Assembly: GCA_022376515.1 (NCBI GenBank)
Contig: WTXI01000394.1
Location: forward strand, 1-31,025
Origin: Lactifluus volemus
Taxonomy: Eukaryota; Basidiomycota; Agaricomycetes; Russulales; Russulaceae
DNA length: 31,025 nucleotides
Reading direction: 5' to 3'
Every line of letters starts with the position of its first letter. Position 1 is the first letter of the stretch. A program made the position numbers and the translations under genes. The notes beneath the pieces are model-generated. The model made no database searches. It saw nothing but the letters and a program-made list of their open reading frames with translations, and was not told the origin of the DNA. Below are positions 1 through 9,526 of this stretch, piece after piece.

Positions 1-353
1 TTCGAAGAGAATGAGCCAAAATTCGCGAGGGCATAACCACTGTCAGTATTAGTACTGTCATGGGAATATGTGTTGAGATATTGTTGGAATTTGATTCCAG
101 AGTTTATTTGCAATAAATTCTGGAATCAAATTCCAATGGTCACAGCTGAGGGTGAGTCAGAAAAGAGGAAAATGCTGAGGCCTCAAGGCATAAAACTACA
201 GGTACTAGAGTCAAAGACTATCCGTGGGATTGAGATCCTCAGCTGACGTATCCAAGTAGCGTGTACGGAGCAATCGCATCTCAATTGGATTCCTCAGGTC
301 CCTGAGAATCGTGATGAGCCGTGTGCCTGTAACATGAGGGCAAAAAACAGAAG
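1..353. other. Window edge, non-coding, downstream of the DUF6535 gene
   Basis: No supportable gene is seen here apart from the hairpin at 84-136. The stretch follows the stop codon of the minus-strand gene that ends at 354, so it probably holds that gene's 3' untranslated region. A minus-strand open frame starting near 724 and ending at 281 is only a shadow of that gene. Confidence 0.5.
84..136. repeat. Near-perfect inverted repeat (hairpin)
   Basis: Two 18-nt arms, 84-101 and 119-136, are exact reverse complements. The inner bases 103-108 and 112-117 also pair, around a 3-nt loop at 109-111, with one mismatch (102 against 118). That gives 24 of 25 paired positions. No coding frame runs through it. 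It lies downstream of the DUF6535 gene on the minus strand. It could be a hairpin in a 3' region, a binding-site palindrome or the remnant of a small inverted-repeat element. No flanking target duplication was recognised. Confidence 0.85.
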
Positions 354-2325
354 CTACCTCTGGAGTGGTAGAGGAAGGGGCGGTGTGACCATCGCGGGTA
401 GCATACCACTATAGTCAGGCAGAACAGTAGGCTGCTCTCTCGACATGGTGCTAGCACCGCCCATCTGTTGCTGCGGTGGCAGCAGTGCCTGTGAAGTAGC
501 GGATCGGTTCTGGCTCCCGAGAGGAGTGGGATCGGACGAGGCAACGGCTGTGGCGGAACGTTGGGTCGCTTCAGGGATACCATCGGGTGACGGCTTATCA
601 GCAGAGTCTGCGGTGATATGACCTTGAGCCGGAGGTAAGGCATTGTACAGATCAAGCAGGTTGTCGCGGATCTTTGTACGAACCGCGCCGTTCGGTGCGC
701 GTTCGATTTCAGCCCACAAGGCAAGGAAATCGCTCTGCAGTTCAGGAAGGGTATTTCGTATGTCGAAATTGGAAAAAGATGATAATATGAACGCCAATGA
801 TGCAGCCATCTCCTTGTCGAAAGAGTGAAAGATCTGACGAGTGATGTCGGTCAGGTTGACCAGCAGCACGTTATTATTTCCGCATTCCAGGTAACCTCGA
901 ATGACGTCTTCTGATTTGCCTAACTGATCTGCAGCGAGGGAAACCCAACGTCCGTTGCTCTCCTGCACGTTAAAAATGATGCCAGCAATAATGCACTGTG
1001 CACACAACCCGATGCGTTTTCCTTGATTTCTCAGAAATTGCCCCATTTCGACGGACCGCAGCGCGTAATGCCAGTCCTGAGGGAATATGTCTTCGAGGAT
1101 TCCCAACGCCACATTCGGGAGGCGTACAGCATCAGCGAAATTCACGCAGGCGGAGAGTCGCCGAATCTTTTCAGAGTCTGAGAGGAAATGGGATGACCAA
1201 GTACGTTCTAGTAATCCCTTGACAGCAGAGCATAGCTTGTCCTTTCCCAAATCGGTAACCCTGCCCAAAGGATTATTCACTATTGACGATCGGCAGAAGC
1301 CAGGGATGATCTCGAAAAAATGGACAAAGTCGGAATCCTCGGAGAGAGCCTGCAATAGCCGTTTCAAGATGCGGTCGTCGTTCCCCGCTGACGAATTTGA
1401 CCTCTCTCCAATCTGCGAAGAAACGACGAGTCAGGGTTTGATCGGCAAGTACACGACTGGATGCATTTACCTCGTCCAGCCAATTGGTGGATAACATATC
1501 TACCACAAAGGCAAGGCATATGCAACCAACGACGGGGCCGAAGACGGCTCGGTTAATATCAAAGAGATAAACGGAAACGCCGACAAAGAAAAAAAAAGGA
1601 GAAAGCCATAATATGGCTATTAGTGCATCAAACACCTTCGAATCATACCACTCGCTGGCAAGAATTTCCTGTGTCCTTGCTCGCGAGTGGGGACTGAATT
1701 GCGTAAACGCTGTTTTCAACAGGTAACGAGGTACGAATGCCCGTATTGACAGAGCCATCAATGCGGCGAAAACATTGAGACACAAGCTCATGAACAAAAG
1801 AGCGTTCGCCAATATGGCGGTTTTCGAAGCGGAGAACAGAGGAGGTTGATCGGGGGTTAAAGAGCGAGATGCGTTGGAGTCTGCGAGTTGAAGCTTATAG
1901 ATATTCTCGAGATAGAATGCGGACGTCTTCTGTGGGTCTTCTTTGAGGTCTGCAACTGTCACCGATAGTAACGCAGCAACGACCGCAGAGAACAAGCTCA
2001 TCTGTAATATCAATTTGATGTGTGAAGCGGCATGGAATAAATTAAAAACGATTCGTACGAAGATAACGACATTGTCGATGTATTTTGTCCAGCTGTCGAC
2101 CAACTTGTTGGAATACCCTGTTTTCTTGAGGTACATCGTGAAGAGTGGCTCCGAGCTATCGGTAAATATGGACGTCGGTTCCTGATTTTGGGGCATGTGA
2201 GCCTGGCTCGCATCTGGGTACGAGTTGGCGGGTCCGATTGACGTTGAGTTGAAGGGTGGGATACCTTGGCGGTTCGCCTCCCCGGGATCATTTACATTGA
2301 GGGCCCGGTGTTCAGTTTGAGACAT
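354..2325 (-). CDS. DUF6535 domain multi-pass membrane protein
   Basis: Three-exon model: 2325-2059, 2001-1471 and 1412-354, with introns of 57 and 58 nt (donors GTACGA and GTAAAT) and all phases zero; about 618 aa. Removing the first intron creates the family hallmark: a Trp-containing lead-in (WTKYIDNVVIF) joined directly to MSLFSAVVAALLS near residues 75-105. Further hydrophobic segments follow: one at FMSLCLNVFAALMALSIRAF and two more after the SEWYDSKVFDALIAI stretch. This is the usual layout of DUF6535, a family expanded in Agaricomycetes. The long C-terminal half is soluble and helical, ending in a Pro/Ser/Thr-rich tail. Function is unknown; a membrane location is inferred from the hydrophobic segments. 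The start is the ATG at 2325; no other in-frame ATG fits better. Confidence 0.8.
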
Positions 2326-2933
2326 TGGAGAAATGTGAGGGGTGGAAGGAAAAGAGAGGGTTCAAACGAGGAAATGATCATGTCACTGCCAACCATGGGC
2401 GTAATGCTTATCACCTCCCGAGATTGAGCTCGATATCAGCCCCGATGACATTGGTGTGCGCATCATCACCACCGGCGTTGCTTGAAGTTTCTTATCTACC
2501 TCGTATCAAAAAGAGTAGAGGAGAGGAGTAGTCTCGGTCTTCCTCCACAAAAACGCCTCAGCTTCCGAACTCGGTGTGCTGGCTTCAAGTCATCCCTTTC
2601 GTCTCACTTTTGTGACCCGGACAGACCAGATGGTAAGATAGAGGTGCCGTTCTCGTACTGCATATAAAAGGACAGCCACCGACTGGGATCACGTTTTGCT
2701 TGCCAAAAGTTTGCCGAAACTAGTTTGTAACGCTCTTCCCTCACGTTTACTTATGGCCTGGTGTGCTGGGTGATGCATAAATGCGCACGCGTACCAAGAT
2801 GCTGGGGCCGCCGCTGCACTTCACTCCCTCCGGTTTGCGACTTGCCACAAATCGGGGTGGCAGCAGGGAACTGGCACCTGGCTTTTTGTGAATCCGCAAT
2901 TCGCTTGCCCGTGACCACCACCAAAAGAACAAA
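2326..2933. other. Intergenic region between two divergent genes
   Basis: This stretch separates the minus-strand DUF6535 start (2325) from the plus-strand candidate secreted protein (2934). Open frames here are short, overlap on both strands and show no family pattern. A TATA-type sequence at 2663-2670 points to the right. A tiny upstream ATG frame at 2753 stops after six codons and may lie in the leader of the next gene. Confidence 0.4.
2663..2670 (+). promoter_or_regulatory. TATA box candidate
   Basis: TATAAAAG lies 264 nt upstream of the ATG at 2934, with pyrimidine-rich sequence following. It is a good match to a eukaryotic TATA box. The distance implies a leader of roughly 230 nt, or a leader intron. 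Assignment to the secreted-protein gene is inferred from position only. Confidence 0.4.
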
Positions 2934-3203
2934 ATGCGTTGGACGCTGCATCGGGTTTTTGCATTCACATTATTTATTTTGCCGGTCTTTGCTGTCAATG
3001 CTGCCGGTGGACATCGGAGGCAGCGAATCGAACGATTGTAGTGGCTTACAGATGCTAACGCTCCGAATGGGAGCATATTGGGTATTCAATGTATGCCAGA
3101 ACTTGAAATGTTCCATGTTGTGGTCAACTGTTACAGTATTCAACCCCACCCGGATCAATTGTCAGTGCATATTAATACCAAAGTGTACGCAAGAGATTGT
3201 TGA
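2934..3203 (+). CDS. Candidate small secreted protein (two exons)
   Basis: Exons 2934-3006 and 3052-3203 give 74 aa. The start sits in an A-rich context (CAAAATGC). Residues 1-22 form a classical signal peptide: Arg and His residues, a hydrophobic core FAFTLFILPVFAV, then a small-residue cleavage region NA-A. The mature part is about 50 aa with three cysteines, the last at the C-terminus. Unspliced, the same frame hits a TAG inside 3007-3051. Splicing out that 45-nt segment (GTGGAC...TTACAG) removes the stop and keeps the frame. The intron is short and its donor is weak, so a pseudogene with one nonsense codon is the alternative. No family was recognised; an effector-like or pheromone-like role would be speculation. 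Confidence 0.45.
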
Positions 3204-3420
3204 CGTCCTCGTTGCGTTTGGGCGACCGGGAAACCCAACTCGTACCAGGGAACCCCGAAAAATTTCCTGACAGTACGCAATGCTTGATATTCTTTTCACG
3301 GTTCTGACTAGTAATAGACTACATTCAAAATGAAACAGCAGCGAGTGTGATTCGGGTTTTAGTACCCACTAGCAATCGAGTTTATGAAAAAAAAAAAAGA
3401 GATCATCAGAAGGATCAGAT

Positions 3421-4872
3421 TCAGAATACCTCTTCCTGAGGACCCTCTTCCAATCGATGGCAGAACGCAGAGCTGAAGCTCAGGCCTACCCAACTCGGAG
3501 AGTGGGACGAGTGCAGCGCATCTGGAGGTTCGATCCATCCTGGGGAACTGGAACGAGAGCCATCGCTAAGACCGATAGAGTCAGAATCTGAAATCATTTC
3601 AAAATCATCACTCGACGATACGTTCGACGTCGGGTCAGAGAAAAGTGGAGCAGCGGCGCTCGCATTCGGTGCGTGGTCGGCCGAGGCGGAAAAGTCGAGG
3701 GTGGGGAGTACGAACGAGTAAGTCGGATCGATCGGCGAGTTCAAGTTGAGTTCTGCGAGCCCCGAGCGGTCCGCGGTCGAAGCCAGGCCCATATCCATAT
3801 CCGTGTCCGACATGGCCGCATCGAGGTCCTCTTCCTTGGTCCCTGCGCGCTCTTCCTCGAGAATGCACCAGCCCGTCGCGGATTCGCCGAGGATGCCGCG
3901 CACGGCATACGGCGACCATCCGGAGAACCGAACGGGGAGAACGCCCGCACCTCGAGCGCCGCCGAAAGTCTCGCACGTCGCACCTTTATCCCAAACTTGT
4001 GCCGTGTCGAGTTGGTCAAAGAGGGTCTTCACGCGGGACGCGTGACGCTCTGCGTCGATGTGGAGCTGTGAGAGTTCCACGAACGGGATGAGCGGGTGGC
4101 GGTCGTATGTAAACATGTGCGCGAGAGGCATGCGGGTGGTCGGAGTTGGTGCGAGGGGGACGAGGAGCGTCGTGGATACATCGGGAACTTGAGCAGGGGC
4201 GAAATACTTGTCAAATTCTGTGGCCTGTACCACAGGCTCGGCGGTGGTACGCGTGGTAGCGACGGGGTGGAACTCGACCTTGCTCGTGCGAGCACGGCGG
4301 TGCCTCTTGGTGCGCTCCTTCTCCTCGTGGGCAGCCCTCTTGTGCTTGAATGCTGACGCATCCTTGGTTCGCATGTCCAAGTCGGCTTGCAAGAATGCTC
4401 GGCTCGTCACGGGGACGTTGTAGATCTTGTCAGCGATGCTCTGGAAGATGGGACGGCCTGTCGTGAAGTTTCTTGCGGTGCCAAGACCCACTTGAGCTAC
4501 GCTACGTGGCACGGCAGGTGGCCGCGGGAGACGAGGAGCACCCATCGGCATCGATAGAGCACGACGAACGGGTAGTGACAGGTTGGTCTCGATCGTGGGC
4601 ATCCGAGACGCTGCTGACTGAATAGAACGCGACGCAGGGACTTGACCCCGTAGGGTACCAGGTGTTGTGAGATGACCGATGAACGCATTGATGATGTTCC
4701 TGGATCTATGCAATGCACGAGAAGCAAAGGAAGATGGTTGTTGAATGGTACGGGGTGCAAAGGACGGGGTGTGAAGGCATCGAGTAGATGATATGTTAGG
4801 AGGGCTATGGATACTAGCTCGGAACGCTTGTCGCGTTGTGGACGACAAAAGTCCCGACGATGCTAGCGGCAT
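3421..4872 (-). CDS. Conserved basidiomycete protein, putative mitochondrial targeting
   Basis: A single exon of 483 aa. I place the start at the ATG at 4872 because the open frame upstream of it begins with a GTG. The N-terminal 110 residues are rich in Arg, Ser, Ala and Thr and nearly free of acidic residues (for example SSTTRQAFRASIHSPP), as expected of a long mitochondrial presequence. A conserved-looking core follows: PPAVPRSVAQVGLGTARNF, then GRPIFQSIADKIYNVPVTSRAF at about residues 130-165. Next come a basic patch KHKRAAHEEKERTKRHRRAR and a middle domain with a VRGILGESATGWCILEEE stretch. The C-terminus is acidic and Ser-rich. I recall similar unnamed proteins in Agaricomycetes but know no function. 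Confidence 0.7.
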   Translation of the reverse strand: MPLASSGLLSSTTRQAFRASIHSPPNISSTRCLHTPSFAPRTIQQPSSFASRALHRSRNIINAFIGHLTTPGTLRGQVPASRSIQSAASRMPTIETNLSLPVRRALSMPMGAPRLPRPPAVPRSVAQVGLGTARNFTTGRPIFQSIADKIYNVPVTSRAFLQADLDMRTKDASAFKHKRAAHEEKERTKRHRRARTSKVEFHPVATTRTTAEPVVQATEFDKYFAPAQVPDVSTTLLVPLAPTPTTRMPLAHMFTYDRHPLIPFVELSQLHIDAERHASRVKTLFDQLDTAQVWDKGATCETFGGARGAGVLPVRFSGWSPYAVRGILGESATGWCILEEERAGTKEEDLDAAMSDTDMDMGLASTADRSGLAELNLNSPIDPTYSFVLPTLDFSASADHAPNASAAAPLFSDPTSNVSSSDDFEMISDSDSIGLSDGSRSSSPGWIEPPDALHSSHSPSWVGLSFSSAFCHRLEEGPQEEVF

Positions 4873-5049
4873 CGTGAGCACTTGCTCAATAAGAGGAATG
4901 CAGTGTGTTCAGTGATGATACGAAGGTGAGCCCTTTATACTTTACGTAACCAGTACACGCGTACTTTGGCCGAGGCTTCCGAGCTACGAGCTACATACAT
5001 CTGCTATTCATACAATCATGTCTCCATCCTCAATACGTCTGGCTCTCAT

Positions 5050-5666
5050 TTACTTTGCGAAAATCTGGGCAAAGGTCGTTCCATTGTGACTGAAAGGCGT
5101 TTTTAAGCTAGATGTCACTGACAGTGACAATGACTTACCCCAGATTGGCCCTCCCGGGGTCATAGAATGTTCTGTAATCCAAGTTTTAAACAAATCACCG
5201 GCAGTGGAAAGTACATCCTCACATATATCCCCTGTTTCCTTGAACCCCAAGCTCCTTTTCCAAAAACGCGAAGAGACCGGAGCTGTAGGCCTCATTTCGC
5301 TCTGGCGTGATATTGTCCAAACTCGTCTGGCATGGTGTATGACATTATTCTCAAACAAAGCGTTTAGGGGGGTGAGCGTACAATTGTGAGTAGAAATGCG
5401 GGCTCAAAGTTTCCGTTGAACGTCAGAAATTCGTTGTGCCGGTACGAGGCTGAAATGTATTCTTCCGGTTTCCCCAAAATGTTCGCACCGGTCTGTGGTA
5501 TGTTGACAATACTAGTAGATCTAGGGGCAAGAGCTGTGCGGTACCTTCGAGAGGTTCAGAACGAACGATCTCGGATCGATGATCTGCAAAACTTGAGCGT
5601 GTAGAAGATATCCTACATGATATATTCACTAGCCTTAACGTTTGTCTCGAGTGCAAGAGCTGGCAT
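5050..5666 (-). CDS. MIF-like tautomerase (macrophage migration inhibitory factor family)
   Basis: Six tiny exons: 5666-5640, 5583-5545, 5492-5382, 5326-5223, 5171-5139 and 5089-5050. They join in phase with introns of 49-56 nt to give 117 aa, the normal MIF length. Family landmarks appear only after splicing: MPALALETN at the N-terminus with Pro2 (catalytic base after Met removal), ILGKPEEYIS with Lys30 near the active site, FLTFNGNFEPAFLLTITSLDNI, GNRGYITFYDPGRANLG, and the end GTTFAQIFAK. The predicted activity is keto-enol tautomerisation of phenylpyruvate-like substrates by a homotrimer; whether it has a cytokine-like role in a fungus is unknown. The longest open frame here (5358 to 5050) reads an intron-containing stretch and is misleading alone. 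The neighbour on the same strand is POP7, 255 nt upstream. Confidence 0.88.
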
Positions 5667-5920
5667 GATCACTTTTTGCTATAGGATAGCTGACTTGGAA
5701 CTGTGGTCGTTTCTGAGCTTATATACTGAGCGGACGTGAGAGCTCGTAGCCGCGTATAGCGAATATCGCGCAGCTAAAGAGGTTGACACAAGCCATGCAT
5801 GACGCAATCAGGGCGGGTGAATAGGTCACATCTCTCCGGATGTATATCGATGAATGCTCAGCGCTCAGGCCATACTAATTGCTCACACAGGGGGATCAAC
5901 GTCTAGCAACAAATGACCGA

Positions 5921-6545
5921 TTAAGGTACACCCGAGTCACTTTCTGCATCTCCTTCCAGTGCACCCGGTTCATCTGCCTTTGACGAGATTAAGATAGGAC
6001 GTTTCCGCCGCTTACCTCGGGGCGCCCACTTACTGCCGCCCGCTATCGGCTCGTCTACACCGTCTCCAATGGTGATAACGGCGTTCAGACTCGACTTTGC
6101 TCTTGTGCGATACGCTATATCCTCGTCCTCGTCATCTGGGAGTAGTTCGTCTTGTACATCCACCGTTCCTGTGAAAACTTCTGTTCGAATATCCTCCGCA
6201 GGGAACGGTAGGATCTCAGGGAGGGATGCCACTAGAGTACAAAGGTGTGGAATGGCTGCGCCGAGTGCGCTCAGATGCAGGGATTTGTAGCTGGGTACAA
6301 AGTCAGCTTATCGGGAGCGCCTCACGACTCAAAGTTACACACCCATCCTTCAAAACTATGTCTTTGCAGCGTCTAAGATATGGTCCTAGTTTGGTTTTAC
6401 GAGTGATAGTAATGTAGTTCTTTCCTTGGTGATGTGCGGAACGAGGCCCGGTCGCAGAAACTCCAACAGGTACAGTTGGGAAAGGGCGTGGAGGGACGAG
6501 TTTCTTGACTCGATGGTTGGACGTGCGAATAGGTCCAGGCGTCAT
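5921..6545 (-). CDS. POP7: RNase P/MRP subunit Pop7 (Rpp20, Alba-like)
   Basis: Exons 6545-6343 and 6290-5921 with one 52-nt intron (GTGTGT...ACCCAG) give 190 aa. The fungal Pop7 pattern is clear: KLVPPRPFPTVPVGVSATGP, then GKNYITITRKTKLGPYLRRC at about residues 43-62. Across the splice junction comes LHLSALGAAIPHLCTLVASL, and then TEVFTGTVDVQDELLPDDED. A basic stretch (GKRRKR) and an acidic tail end the protein. Pop7 pairs with Pop6 to bind the P3 arm of RNase P and RNase MRP RNA, acting in tRNA 5' processing and pre-rRNA cleavage in the nucleus. The start ATG at 6545 faces the eRF1 start 178 nt away. Confidence 0.85.
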
Positions 6546-6723
6546 TTATGTTCAAGCGTGTGCGTGCAAGGCCAAGTTGAACGTCCGAGTCATGTGAGGA
6601 GACCTGCCCTAAGTTATCGGGATGAACGGGCCGGAAAGTTTTGGGTGAGGTTAACATCCCGGGGTCTTGATCTATCTTTCTTCCAAACTATCAAGAGCCT
6701 GCCTACGAGTCGGTTGGAAAAAA
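6546..6723. promoter_or_regulatory. Shared bidirectional promoter region POP7 / eRF1
   Basis: Only 178 nt separate the two divergent start codons, so both core promoters and leaders must fit here. No TATA box is visible. Sharing of control elements is inferred from the spacing and would suit two constitutively expressed genes. Confidence 0.5.
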
Positions 6724-8318
6724 ATGAGTCAGGATCAGGCGGAACAGAACATACAGATGTGGAAAGTCAAGAAACTCATCAAGAGTCTTGACTCTGCTCG
6801 CGGGTGCGTTCGTTCCCCCCTAGCCCCTTCACGTATCATGGCATTTACATATTTGAATAATCTTGCAGCGCTGGCACTTCTATGATCAGTCTGATCATCC
6901 CCCCAAAGGTGAGACCCCCTCCTACTTTCTCAAGATTTTTGTCTCATGAAACCCTACGCCCCCAGGATCAAATTTCAAGGGCCAATGCTATGTTGACTCA
7001 GGAATACGGGACCGCATCCAACATCAAATCTCGTGTCAATCGTCTCTCTGTGCTTGCTGCCATCACCAGTACGCAGCAGCGGCTCAAGCTCTACAGCCGT
7101 GTGCCACCCAATGGCCTCGTGTTATTCGTGGGCACCATTTTGACCGATGAGGGAAAGGAAAAGAAGGTCTCGTTCGACTTTGAACCTCACAAACCAATCA
7201 ACACGTAAGTCCTTCAGTGTGCCCCATTCAACCTGGCTTTAAAACAGGTTGCCTCAGGTCTTTGTATCTCTGTGACAACAAGTTTCACACCGAAGCGCTC
7301 TCCGAGCTACTCGAATCGGACTCTCGTTTCGGCTTCATCGTCATGGATGGTAACGGAACTCTTTTTGGAACACTCGCCGGAAACACACGCGAGGTTATCC
7401 ATAAATTCACCGTCGATTTACCGAAGAAGCATGGACGAGGTGGACAGTCCGCCCTCCGTTTCTCACGTTTGCGTGATGAGAAGCGTCACAACTATGTCCG
7501 CAAGGTCGCTGAACTGGCAGTTCAGCACTTCATCACGAACGACAAGGTTAATGTCACCGGCTTGGTCCTGGCGGGCAGTGCAGACTTCAAGACTGAACTA
7601 AGCCAAAGTGATATGTTCGACCCTCGCCTCGCTGCGAAGGTCATCAAAGTCGTTGACGTCAGTTATGGTGGTGAGAATGGTTTCAATCAGGTGCGTGTGG
7701 CTTTCCCCCATTCTTGTTGATTAAATTTGACGTCTTTCCTTCCAGGCTATCGAACTGGCCGCTGAGTCTCTGGCGAACGTCAAATTTGTTCAGGAGAAGA
7801 AGCTGATCCAGAAGTATTTTGATGAGATCAGCCAAGATTCAGGCAAATACTGCTTCGGTGTCGCCGACACTCTCAAAGCGCTCGAGCTCGGTGCTGTCGA
7901 AACCTTGATTGTTTGGGAAAACTTGGATATTACTCGCTTTATTCTTCGCAACGCGGCTGGAGGTAACCGTTTTCGTCACTATCGATTCTGCGACTTGTTA
8001 ATTCGCAGTCTAGAGGAAATAATCGTTCACGTCAACAAGGAGCAGGAAAAAGACCGCGAGAAATTCGCTGACAAGTCAACGGGACTTGAAATGGAAAATT
8101 CCCAAGAGCCGCAGCCCCTCCTTGAGTGGTTTGCGGAAAAGTACAAAGAGTTTGGTGCGAATCTGGAGTTCGTGACGAACCGCTCACAGGAGGGGGCGCA
8201 GTTCGTCAAGGGATTCGGTGGCATTGGTGGTCTGCTGAGATACAAGGTCGACTTTACTAACTTGGGCTCTGCGGATGACGATGAAGACGAGTTCTTCTCC
8301 GATGATGACGATATCTGA
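6724..8318 (+). CDS. SUP45: Eukaryotic peptide chain release factor 1 (eRF1)
   Basis: Exons 6724-6803, 6869-6908, 6966-7204, 7258-7690, 7746-7962 and 8014-8318 join in phase to 437 aa, the same length as other eRF1 proteins. All functional motifs are present: TASNIKS (NIKS at 59-62) and YLCDNKF (123-129) for stop-codon recognition, and GRGGQ (GGQ at 181-183) for peptidyl-tRNA hydrolysis. The C-terminal domain, with [19 protein letters not shown] and [15 protein letters not shown], binds eRF3. The acidic end ([14 protein letters not shown]) is typical. The last intron uses the acceptor TCTAG at 8013, because the earlier CAG at 8008 would give a stop. The protein recognises all three stop codons in the cytoplasmic ribosome. 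Confidence 0.97.
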
Positions 8319-9526
8319 CGGTTTTGTGGGCTCCGTCGCGGAGCCTTGCCTGGGGACGACGGTAGGGGTACGCCGGGCGAGGCGCAGGGGAGTGGGTGGC
8401 GGCAGGCAGATTTGTGGAGATCGACGTGGGTGCCGGATATTGTGATAAGATGGGGAAGTTCTGCAAAGCCGTTCAATGGCAGGCAGGAAATCCGCCGTGG
8501 AGGAAGTTGGTGGAAAATTGCCCATGCTGTCCTCCTCGGGTGGATTCATTTATACAAATCATTATCTTGTGCCCAGGTGCGTATTCCGTCTTTCTTTCCT
8601 CCCTTTCACATCGGTTTCAGCTCGGCGCTGATGGTGTCCACATGTTTAGAGTTCGACCTAGTGCAGGATAGACTAGGTATATTAACTGTGTGGGTTCTTT
8701 TCCGATGACCTTCTAAAGCGATACCGGGCTGGAGTAGACGGACGTGTTTGAAAATAGTTGGTATGAAGACTAAATGTAACGTATGCCAGTCGCCGTTGTT
8801 ATGATCCAGTTCGTTCTAGCATTTGTGGTCCCAGTCGGAGATCCGATACCCTTGCAGCGACCTGCACGGTGTTCACACAACAGCATTCTCCTCCGCGACC
8901 ATACCTCTTCCTCCCGCCTATCCTACGGGGTCTGATCATGCTGCGCTGTGACATGCACAGCGGTAATGCCGACATGAGAGGTTTGTCAAGGCTTGTCACC
9001 TGTAGGAAGGGTGCGCACCCCTGCTCACCTTACACGTTTGGTATGTACTGGCCGAAGTGACAAAGGCCCGGGGGACTCGATGGAGCCAAATGTAGTGCTG
9101 TTGCCGCTATACTAGATCCACACAAGTTGCGGTCACGAGCAGTTATGAGGCGATGGTCACGCCGACGAGCCCAGAGAGATGCAATGTCTAACTAAATCGT
9201 GAATGGTCAGTAAGACCAGCTGTCACCAGTGACGATCTGGTGCACTTGTTGTGATGAGGCAGTACCAACACGCTCACGTGATGATGTATTCCACTGGCAT
9301 GTGGTCGTTTCAAGTTATCTGCATAAAAGTAAGTATCTGCTCTGCAACATTCTGTTTGTGATCAATGCAAATGCAAACCGTGTCTTACCACAGACGCTGA
9401 GGCGGTGATGTATTTACAACTTTACGACATCAGGCACCGTGGCGGTTCCAAGGATGGCAGGTCGCTTTACGATACAGTGGTGACTAGGTCCTGCCTTTCC
9501 GTGGCTCCCTTTCCTCCCCAATAGCG
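8319..9526. other. Long intergenic region, no gene recognised
   Basis: About 1.2 kb follow the eRF1 stop codon before the next start. Open frames are short, present on both strands and carry no recognisable motifs. The first part is probably the eRF1 3' untranslated region. GCATAAAAG at 9322-9330 is a weak TATA-like element about 200 nt upstream of the ATG at 9527. No tRNA cloverleaf or repeat was found by eye. Confidence 0.4.

Noticed and set aside
281..724. 147-codon minus-strand frame
   Set aside because: It overlaps the C-terminal exon of the DUF6535 gene in another frame and has no family features.
2761..3270. 169-codon plus-strand open frame overlapping the secreted-protein candidate
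   Set aside because: Composition is erratic, with many Cys and Trp, and it shows no motif. The alternative frame carries a real signal peptide.
5050..5358. 102-codon frame starting MFENNVIHH as a stand-alone gene
   Set aside because: It runs through three introns of the MIF gene; only its last dozen residues match the family.
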